Source of the DNA: Kiritimatiellia bacterium
GTDB taxonomy: Bacteria > Verrucomicrobiota > Kiritimatiellia > RFP12 > UBA1067
NCBI GenBank assembly: GCA_017479035.1
Contig: JAFVCR010000126.1
Location: forward strand, 1-5,511
DNA: 5,511 nucleotides
Reading direction: 5' to 3'
Shown piece by piece: positions 1-4,980 of the stretch. The notes below the pieces were generated by a model, which ran no database searches, was not told where the DNA came from, and worked only from the letters and a program-made list of their open reading frames with translations. How positions within the stretch are numbered: position 1 is the first letter of the stretch; each line of letters begins with the position of its first letter. Both the position numbers and the translations under genes were made by a program.

Positions 1-233
1 GCGATGTGGCAGAACGCATGTTGATGGCAGGGTTCACCAGTGCAATAGCGTGCGATACTCTAAAAGAAGCACTTGATTCCGCCGAGGCATGGTGCCGTGA
101 ACGCAACGGCAGCGTGGTAGTGTGCGGAAGCCTTTTCCTTGCAGCGGAAGCATTGGTGGCACTAGATGCATTTCCATGGAAATGCACAAGCACGTGCGTG
201 GCCGATCCAAATGAATTGCTGACATCCCGGTAG
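1..233 (+). CDS. folC: Folylpolyglutamate synthase, C-terminal fragment
   Basis: This is the last 76 residues of a gene that starts before the window; codons are in phase from base 3 and the stop is TAG at 231-233. FolC adds glutamate residues to folates in the cytoplasm using ATP, and some bacterial FolC proteins also have dihydrofolate synthase activity. Two stretches support the call. GFTSAIACDTLKEALDSA matches the family's conserved region of the form GFTxAxACxTLxEAL. NGSVVVCGSLFLAAEAL is the typical late FolC strand-helix (xVLVTGSLYLVGEV in many homologues), which comes shortly before the C-terminus, as here. The ATP-binding and central ligase parts lie outside the window, so intactness cannot be judged. 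The call rests on short motifs; another Mur-ligase-fold protein is the main alternative but fits less well. Confidence 0.78.
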   Translation, partial: DVAERMLMAGFTSAIACDTLKEALDSAEAWCRERNGSVVVCGSLFLAAEALVALDAFPWKCTSTCVADPNELLTSR

Positions 234-272
234 CGTTTGCCGGGGATCTGCCGTGTTTTGGCCCTTCGGCAG
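224..272 (+). terminator. Two adjacent inverted repeats at the folC end, possible weak terminator
   Basis: Two stem-loops sit back to back across and after the folC stop. The first pairs ATCCCGG (224-230) with CCGGGGAT (240-247), with one bulged G and the TAG stop in its loop. The second pairs CTGCCG (248-253) with CGGCAG (267-272) around a 13-nt loop. No proper T run follows either stem; the nearest is TTTT at 256-259, inside the second loop. The position between folC and a new promoter is right for a terminator, but an intrinsic terminator of the usual form is not visible, so this is a weak call. Confidence 0.3.
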
Positions 273-294
273 GGTTGCGGCGACAACAAAGGAA

Positions 295-323
295 TTGATT
301 TTCACGAGCGGGTGTGATATACT
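295..323 (+). promoter_or_regulatory. Sigma70-type promoter with extended -10 for the BatB-like operon
   Basis: A -35 box TTGATT (295-300) and a -10 box TATACT (318-323) are separated by exactly 17 bp, with TGTGA directly before the -10 (extended -10 TG at 315-316). Expected transcription start is about 329-331, on or next to the ATG at 331, so the mRNA would have almost no leader. The same layout, including TGTGN before the -10, recurs before the pseudopilin gene at 4145-4173. Confidence 0.68.
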
Positions 324-330
324 GCAACCA

Positions 331-1335
331 ATGAGATTTGCATATCCTTGGATGTTGTTGCTGATGGCTCTCGTGCCGGTGGCCGGCGCGGCGTGGCATG
401 TAATGCGCAAGCGGGCAGCCAAGAGGCTCGCAAAGTTGAATACCAGCGTGGCGGCATCGTCCGCCGGCGGCGGAGGTTGGCAGGAGTTCCTCGCTTTGAC
501 AGGGCTTGCTCTTGCACTATTTGCGGCGGCAAGGCCGCAATGGGGACGTTCAAACCAGAAACTGGAAGCGGCCAGCCGCAATGTGGTGGTGGCAATCGAC
601 GTGAGCCGGAGCATGCTGGCGGAGGATCTGCATCCCAACCGTCTTGACAGGGCAAAGGCCGACGTGGCGGATCTGATAGATTCTCTGCAGCAAGACAGGT
701 GTGCGATAGTGGCGTTCCGCAGGACGGGCGAACTTGTATGCCCCTTGACGACCGACCATGCGTTTTTGCATCAAGCGTTGGAGGGACTTTCGCCGGAATC
801 GGCAGCGAAGGGCGAAACCGATATTGGTGCGGCCATACGTGCATCGTTGGCCGATCTAGACCCGGCAGAGGACGACCACAATGCGATAATCCTAATTTCC
901 GACGGAGGAGATTTGCGGGACGGCGCGGTGGAAGCGGCGAGGATTGCCAAAAAGAGAGGGGTGAGAGTGTTCACTGTAGGGTTGGGCGATCCTACAAAGG
1001 AGTCGACCATTCCCGATGCGTCGGGTGCGGGTGTGCAGAAATACAAAGATGCTGCAGTGAAGACGAAACTTGACGAAGCATCGCTGGCGGCGGTTGCAAA
1101 AGAATCCGGCGGGAGATACGTGCCGCTTGCAATGGCGGGGACGGCGGAGACCACTTTGGGCGCGATATACAGGCGTTTTTTGCGGCAGGTCGCGGCAAAG
1201 GAGCAGTCCGCCGAAGAGGAATTACGCGCCACAGAGAGGTACGGGCTATTTCTAGTGCCAGGGATACTGTGCCTTGCAGGGGCGGGTGCGCTTTCGCGTG
1301 GGAGGTTTGCGAGCAGGGGCAGAAAGAGGGCATGA
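331..1335 (+). CDS. BatB-like von Willebrand factor A domain membrane protein
   Basis: A 334-residue inner-membrane protein of the BatA/BatB (aerotolerance) type. Segment 4-24 is an N-terminal membrane helix, 52-67 a second one, and 304-322 a third near the C-terminus; this order and length are normal for the family. ARPQWG (67-72), just before the VWA domain, is a family hallmark. The VWA domain spans about 86-285 with an intact metal site: DVSRS (90-94), the threonine pair in CPLTTD (140-141) and SDGGD (190-194). LAEDLHPNRLDRAK (96-109) favours BatB over BatA. In other bacteria such proteins work with MoxR ATPases and BatC/D proteins in envelope homeostasis; the true role here is unknown and no such partner is in the window. 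I chose ATG 331 because upstream in-frame codons would place the start before the promoter, and MRFAYPW is a typical Bat N-terminus. There is no Shine-Dalgarno. The gene overlaps the next by ATGA. Confidence 0.87.
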   Translation: MRFAYPWMLLLMALVPVAGAAWHVMRKRAAKRLAKLNTSVAASSAGGGGWQEFLALTGLALALFAAARPQWGRSNQKLEAASRNVVVAIDVSRSMLAEDLHPNRLDRAKADVADLIDSLQQDRCAIVAFRRTGELVCPLTTDHAFLHQALEGLSPESAAKGETDIGAAIRASLADLDPAEDDHNAIILISDGGDLRDGAVEAARIAKKRGVRVFTVGLGDPTKESTIPDASGAGVQKYKDAAVKTKLDEASLAAVAKESGGRYVPLAMAGTAETTLGAIYRRFLRQVAAKEQSAEEELRATERYGLFLVPGILCLAGAGALSRGRFASRGRKRA

Positions 1336-2297
1336 AATTCTCGATAATAACGCCTGTCTACAATGTGGCGGAGTTTCTGCGCGAGTGCGTGGATTCCGTG
1401 CGTGCGCAGACGTTCGGGGATTGGGAACTGATATGCGTGGACGATGGTTCGACGGACGGCAGCGGAGAGATACTCGATGAATATGCAAGAGAGGACAACC
1501 GCATACGGGTGATTCACACAGTGAACGCCGGTGCGTCGGCGGCGCGGAATACGGGGCTTGCCGCAATGCACGGAGAATGGTTCGGCTTTGTGGATGCGGA
1601 CGATGCAATCGTGCCGGAAACGCTTGCAGATATTGCGGCAATGATAGACGAGGGTGCGTTCGACATACTCCAGATAAACAAGATTATAATATCGGAAGGC
1701 GGCAGATGCGAGAAGGAGCCGCATGGGATAGACGATAAGTTGGGACTGCTGCTGGATCCCAAATCCGGGGCGTGGACGGTATCGCGCTACATGCGGCGGG
1801 ATAGATTCGGGCATTTGCGATTCCCGGCGGATATAAAGTTGCGCGAGGATCTCGTCTATTGGGTGGATGCAATTTGCGTGGAAGATGCAAAGTGGGCGGT
1901 AGTTGAAAAGCCGTTCTATAAATACAGGCAGCACGCTACATCGGTCAGTTGCCGGGCGCAAAAATTTAGCGACCGCATGGATCTTATAAACGCACAGATA
2001 TACGCAGTAGAGCGGATGCAGGACACGCTGGGAGCCACAAAACGCGATCTGGAAGAGTATGCAAGACTTGTGCACATATATGAATTGTTGGACGGAACGA
2101 TGGATGTGTGGCCTAAATTTTCAAAGGACGAGAAACGGCGATTGAGGGAACGCGCGGAATACATGATCGAACTTTTGGGGTACAGACCGTTTCCGGCAAT
2201 GTCGTATCTAGTGGTGCACGGATGGCCGTTGCGCAGTATTTTCGTGCTGTGGCGCGCTTTGAAAAGGAGGTTTCGCCGATGGCTGCGAACTGGCTGA
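1332..2297 (+). CDS. Family 2 glycosyltransferase
   Basis: A 321-residue GT-A fold glycosyltransferase (GT2), expected to move a sugar from a nucleotide-sugar donor to a cell-surface glycan, lipid or protein acceptor on the cytoplasmic side. The N-terminal strand FSIITPVYNV (3-12) and DDGSTD (37-42) form the nucleotide-binding part, NAGASAARN (65-73) is the usual next motif, DAD (88-90) is the metal-binding DxD, and ED (172-173) in REDLVYW is the probable catalytic-base region. YKYRQHATSVS (196-206) is the late family motif. No membrane helix is present; the tail (296-321) is basic and aromatic and may bind the membrane peripherally. Donor and acceptor cannot be read from the sequence. The ATG lies in an ATGA overlap with the BatB-like gene; the only ribosome-site-like stretches (AGGGG at 1315-1319, GAGGG at 1326-1330) are badly spaced, so translational coupling is likely. 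Isoleucine is read mostly by ATA (15 of 22). Confidence 0.88.
   Translation: MKFSIITPVYNVAEFLRECVDSVRAQTFGDWELICVDDGSTDGSGEILDEYAREDNRIRVIHTVNAGASAARNTGLAAMHGEWFGFVDADDAIVPETLADIAAMIDEGAFDILQINKIIISEGGRCEKEPHGIDDKLGLLLDPKSGAWTVSRYMRRDRFGHLRFPADIKLREDLVYWVDAICVEDAKWAVVEKPFYKYRQHATSVSCRAQKFSDRMDLINAQIYAVERMQDTLGATKRDLEEYARLVHIYELLDGTMDVWPKFSKDEKRRLRERAEYMIELLGYRPFPAMSYLVVHGWPLRSIFVLWRALKRRFRRWLRTG
2265..2270 (+). promoter_or_regulatory. Shine-Dalgarno AGGAGG of the FAD oxidoreductase gene
   Basis: A full AGGAGG lies 8 nt before ATG 2279 and decides this start against the in-frame upstream codon at 2222. It is inside the glycosyltransferase gene, where it is read as two tandem AGG arginine codons in the protein's basic tail (LKRRFRRW). 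Confidence 0.85.
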
Positions 2298-4108
2298 TAC
2301 GTGCGGCAGGGTTCGAGGATCTTGGTGGATGGGTGCTTGATACATCGGCATTTGATGCACTTGGAGATGCGTATTTGCTTGCGCACGGTTTGGGGAGGCC
2401 GGTGGCAGATGCCGTAACGCATATTGCGTTGCCGCCGGGGGAATACAGAGTCTTTGCCATGACGCGCGATTGGGTGGCACCATATGGAGCCGGATGCTTC
2501 CATATAGCAGTAGACGGAGTGGCGGGCAAGCCGCTCGGCGCGGACGGCATATCCAAATGGCATTGGCAGGCCGCAGGGGTGTTTACATTGGGAGGCAAGC
2601 ATGCAGAGATACGTCTGCATGACATGACAGGTTTCGAGGGGCGCGTATGCAGTTTGCGTTTTGAACCTGTGGAGGACGCGGGAAAAGCGATAGAACCGCA
2701 AATAGCGAAAAGCGAACAGGATTGCGAACTTGCAGTGATCGGCGGCGGGTATGCGGGGATGTGCGCTGCGGTGGCGGCGGCGCGGAGAGGCGTGAAAACC
2801 GCATTGGTGAATGATCGCCCAGTATGGGGAGGCAATGCATCTAACGAGGTTCGCGTGGGACCAATCGGCGGGCTTGGATTGAAGCCGTTTCCCCGCAATT
2901 CGGATCATGCATACGAACTCTTGGAGCTGACGCATTCAAAGACGCTGGATCCATCGGGAGGATTGCGCCAGCCAATTGACGATGTGGCGGTGGAGGCATG
3001 GCTTGCCGCAGAGAAAAATCTGCAATTGTATCCATCGGCACGTTGTGTAGCATGCGAGAAGGATTGCGACGGGATACGGAGTGTGGAAATTTTCGATTTG
3101 CGCAAGGGCGTTAGAGTTGTGCTGCGGGCAAAGCATTTCGTGGATGCAACTGGGGATGCCACGCTTGCCAGACTTGCGGGCGAAAACGTCCGGACAAAAC
3201 CTGAATGCGGCGAGACTCTCACTGGCGGATATGGCACTACGAATTTCTGGACGACAAGATGGACTGCAGAGCCTGTGGCGTTTCCGCCGTGCCCGTGGGC
3301 GTTGGACGTGACAGAAGAGAATTGGCAGGTCAGCACGCCAAAGTATCCTGTTCGTGGAGATTATCCATATGCCGCCGGATGGAACTGGGAGACGGGGATC
3401 GGGCGAGAAGGGGAGATGGATGCCGAGGCCGTGCGCGATTACAATTTTAGGGCGGCATACGGAATGTGGGACTACTTGAAAAACAAATCTCCCGAGCGCG
3501 AAAAATACGTCTGCGCCGAGATGGATTGGATGGCATACGTTCCGGGGAAACGTGCCGCCGGACGCATCGAAGGCGACTACACATTGTGTGAACGCGACTT
3601 GGTGGAGCATATTCTGCAACCTGATGGAGTGGTAACTACGACATGGTTTCTGGATCTGCACCAGCCGCATCCAATGAATGAAAAGCATTTCCCCGACGGC
3701 GCATTCCGGTCTATCGCATACGACGATCCGTCACTTGGAAGAGACATTCGCATAAAGCCTTATCCAATTCCTTTCAGATGTTTTTACGCGAAGAAAACGC
3801 CGAACCTCTGGATGGCGGGCAAGGATATTTCCGTGACGCACGTTGCGCTGGCAAGCGTCCGTGTGGAGAATACAACTGCGCAGATGGGGACGATGGTGGG
3901 GCGCGCGGTTGCGCTTGCGCTTGAATTGGGCGTGATGCCGCGCGAGTTGGGGAGAACGCATTTTGCTGCACTTGCAAAACTCCTTACAAATCCCGGTAAG
4001 CCATCGCATCTTGCCAATGCGGGGCGCAGACGTTATCAGAGGAGATTGACTGTGCTTGGCGAAATCAAGCATTGGTTGCGGCCCGTAAAGCGGCTGCTGT
4101 TTGGATGA
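2279..4108 (+). CDS. FAD-dependent oxidoreductase (PF12831 type) with N-terminal golvesin-like domain
   Basis: A 609-residue two-part protein. Residues 1-130 form a beta-rich module resembling the golvesin C-terminal/carbohydrate-binding-like domain, with DLGGWVLDTSAF (14-25), AYLLAHGLG (31-39), TRDWVAPYGAG (62-72), KWHWQ (93-97) and HDMTGFEGR (114-122). Residues about 148-555 are a Rossmann-type flavoprotein: GGGYAG (155-160) is the dinucleotide motif after CELAVI, WGGNASNEVRVG (183-194) and VDATGDATLARLAGE (288-302) are typical of the FAD_oxidored family, and KPYPIPFR (493-500) plus LWMAGKDISVTHVALASVR (510-528) is the C-terminal FAD-binding part. The substrate is unknown; the sugar-binding look of the first module suggests, but does not show, a carbohydrate-related one. 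There is no signal peptide, so it should act in the cytoplasm. The basic tail (583-609, ending KHWLRPVKRLLFG) may touch the membrane. The start overlaps the glycosyltransferase gene by 19 nt, implying one operon. Confidence 0.85.
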   Translation: MAANWLIRAAGFEDLGGWVLDTSAFDALGDAYLLAHGLGRPVADAVTHIALPPGEYRVFAMTRDWVAPYGAGCFHIAVDGVAGKPLGADGISKWHWQAAGVFTLGGKHAEIRLHDMTGFEGRVCSLRFEPVEDAGKAIEPQIAKSEQDCELAVIGGGYAGMCAAVAAARRGVKTALVNDRPVWGGNASNEVRVGPIGGLGLKPFPRNSDHAYELLELTHSKTLDPSGGLRQPIDDVAVEAWLAAEKNLQLYPSARCVACEKDCDGIRSVEIFDLRKGVRVVLRAKHFVDATGDATLARLAGENVRTKPECGETLTGGYGTTNFWTTRWTAEPVAFPPCPWALDVTEENWQVSTPKYPVRGDYPYAAGWNWETGIGREGEMDAEAVRDYNFRAAYGMWDYLKNKSPEREKYVCAEMDWMAYVPGKRAAGRIEGDYTLCERDLVEHILQPDGVVTTTWFLDLHQPHPMNEKHFPDGAFRSIAYDDPSLGRDIRIKPYPIPFRCFYAKKTPNLWMAGKDISVTHVALASVRVENTTAQMGTMVGRAVALALELGVMPRELGRTHFAALAKLLTNPGKPSHLANAGRRRYQRRLTVLGEIKHWLRPVKRLLFG

Positions 4109-4111
4109 CGG

Positions 4112-4133
4112 CGCAACCGTATGCACTGGTGCG
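4112..4133 (+). terminator. Weak stem-loop after the FAD oxidoreductase gene
   Basis: CGCAACC (4112-4118) can pair with GGTGCG (4128-4133) with one bulged A and a 9-nt loop, 3 nt after the stop codon. It is followed by ACAATTTTCG rather than a clean T run; the strong T run at 4150-4163 is 16 nt further on and belongs to the pilin promoter spacer. It may end some operon transcripts but does not look like a strong terminator. Confidence 0.2.
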
Positions 4134-4144
4134 ACAATTTTCGC

Positions 4145-4173
4145 TTGCGTTTTTTCTTTTTTTGTGCGATAAT
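4145..4173 (+). promoter_or_regulatory. Sigma70-type promoter with extended -10 for the pseudopilin gene
   Basis: TTGCGT (4145-4150) and GATAAT (4168-4173) are separated by 17 bp, with TGTGC directly before the -10 (TG at 4165-4166). The spacer is almost pure T (4150-4163 with a single C), which may bend or soften the DNA. Expected transcription start is about 4180, leaving a leader of roughly 24 nt that contains the Shine-Dalgarno. Confidence 0.7.
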
Positions 4174-4191
4174 AGAAGCATCAAAATCAAT

Positions 4192-4196
4192 AGGAG
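4192..4196 (+). promoter_or_regulatory. Shine-Dalgarno AGGAG of the pseudopilin gene
   Basis: AGGAG lies 7 nt before ATG 4204. It decides this start over in-frame upstream codons, which would add residues in front of the prepilin cleavage motif and lie before the promoter. Confidence 0.85.
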
Positions 4197-4203
4197 TTTT
4201 GAA

Positions 4204-4971
4204 ATGAACAGAAAAGAAGGTTTTACGCTTGTCGAACTGCTCGTCGTTATCGGCATTCTCGGCGTTCTCATGTCAGCACTTTTCCCTGCAATTTCGGGTG
4301 CGATAACCTCTTCCAACCTCACGGCGTGTTCGGTGAACGGCCAGAAACTCTTTTCCGAACTCCATCGCATTGAAATGAGCCGTGAAGCACTTAATTTGCC
4401 TTCCGTGTATCCGATCTCCAAGCCGGAGAATTCGTCTGGCAATTCCACCGACATATCCGAGTCCGATCCGTCCAACGCCGAGGACTACTTCACTTCGCTT
4501 TTCGATGCGACCAAGATTACGTCCACCGATTGGAAACCATATACCTCCAAGAGCTTCGACATGAACGTGACGTGGGGATTTGGCATCAACGGACCCAAGA
4601 ACGGCCAGAAGTTCACGAAGGACAACGTCATTTGGGCTATTGCAAAGGATCTTCCTTCGAGCGCACCTGACTTCATACCGTTGCTTGTCACGCGCAACGT
4701 CCGTTGCACCGACTTGCGCAGCGGATATTCTTCTGTTTCTGCCGACACTTTCGGTCTGGGCAAGGCTGGCGGTGCCGACTTCGATACGCCATTCGGCGAT
4801 GCAGGGTGCATTATCGTGGGCAAAGCCGGAGCGATCAAGAAGATCGATTCTGCCCGCAACGCGATGATCGCGGTTCTTTATCCGCGTGTTTTTGCGTCCG
4901 TCGATGAGAATGAAGACAACAAGCTTACCTATCTCATTCCCGGTGGCAAGGCCACTCCGAAGTCGAACTAA
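4204..4971 (+). CDS. Type II secretion / type IV pilin-like pseudopilin
   Basis: A 255-residue exported protein with a class III prepilin signal. The short leader MNRKEG is expected to be cut after G6 by prepilin peptidase, leaving F7 as the methylated first residue and E11 as the conserved Glu at mature position 5; FTLVELLVVIGILGVLMSAL is the hydrophobic helix (7-26). The rest (about 40-255) is a soluble domain with no recognised catalytic motif. Its late part, from WAIAKDL (144-150) through IPLLVTRNV (158-166) to DTPFGDAGCIIVGKAGAIK (194-212), resembles the large families of pseudopilin-like proteins in PVC bacteria. Cysteines are at 42, 168 and 202, not an obvious disulfide pattern. It may be a minor or major subunit of a secretion or pilus fibre; the machinery genes are not in the window. 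Own promoter, good ribosome site, and only 3 of 18 isoleucines read by ATA and one AGA among 8 arginine codons suggest high expression. The stop is 2 nt before priA. Confidence 0.88.
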   Translation: MNRKEGFTLVELLVVIGILGVLMSALFPAISGAITSSNLTACSVNGQKLFSELHRIEMSREALNLPSVYPISKPENSSGNSTDISESDPSNAEDYFTSLFDATKITSTDWKPYTSKSFDMNVTWGFGINGPKNGQKFTKDNVIWAIAKDLPSSAPDFIPLLVTRNVRCTDLRSGYSSVSADTFGLGKAGGADFDTPFGDAGCIIVGKAGAIKKIDSARNAMIAVLYPRVFASVDENEDNKLTYLIPGGKATPKSN

Positions 4972-4980
4972 TCGTGTTCG
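4964..4980 (+). other. Small stem-loop holding the pilin stop and priA start
   Basis: CGAAC (4964-4968) pairs with GTTCG (4976-4980). The 7-nt loop carries the pilin stop TAA and the first two bases of the priA GTG; the third base is in the stem. A second tiny hairpin, GTGGC (4943-4947) with GCCAC (4951-4955), lies just upstream. Ribosomes ending the pilin gene would open both. A 5-bp stem can occur by chance. Confidence 0.3.

Noticed and set aside
253..330. A 26-residue N-terminal extension of the BatB-like protein from an upstream GTG
   Set aside because: It would begin before the promoter and spoil the typical Bat N-terminal membrane segment that starts at ATG 331.
771..2075. A 434-residue open frame on the minus strand across the BatB-like and glycosyltransferase genes
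   Set aside because: It is antisense to two genes with clear family motifs, crosses their junction, shows no recognisable domain, and has low-complexity Arg/Ser/Cys-rich composition. It stays open because the + strand genes rarely use TTA, CTA and TCA.
1916..2935. A 339-residue open frame on the minus strand across the glycosyltransferase and FAD oxidoreductase genes
   Set aside because: It is the same kind of antisense shadow, with no motif, no ribosome site and no promoter seen.
4150..4163. The T-rich tract as the T run of a strong intrinsic terminator for the FAD oxidoreductase gene
   Set aside because: No stable stem ends directly before it; the only nearby pairing (GCGA 4131-4134 with TCGC 4141-4144) has 4 bp, and the tract fits exactly as the 17-bp promoter spacer.
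4072..4203. A 44-residue N-terminal extension of the pseudopilin
   Set aside because: It overlaps the upstream gene, precedes the promoter and Shine-Dalgarno, and would put a long leader before the prepilin cleavage site, which normally follows a short basic leader like MNRKEG.
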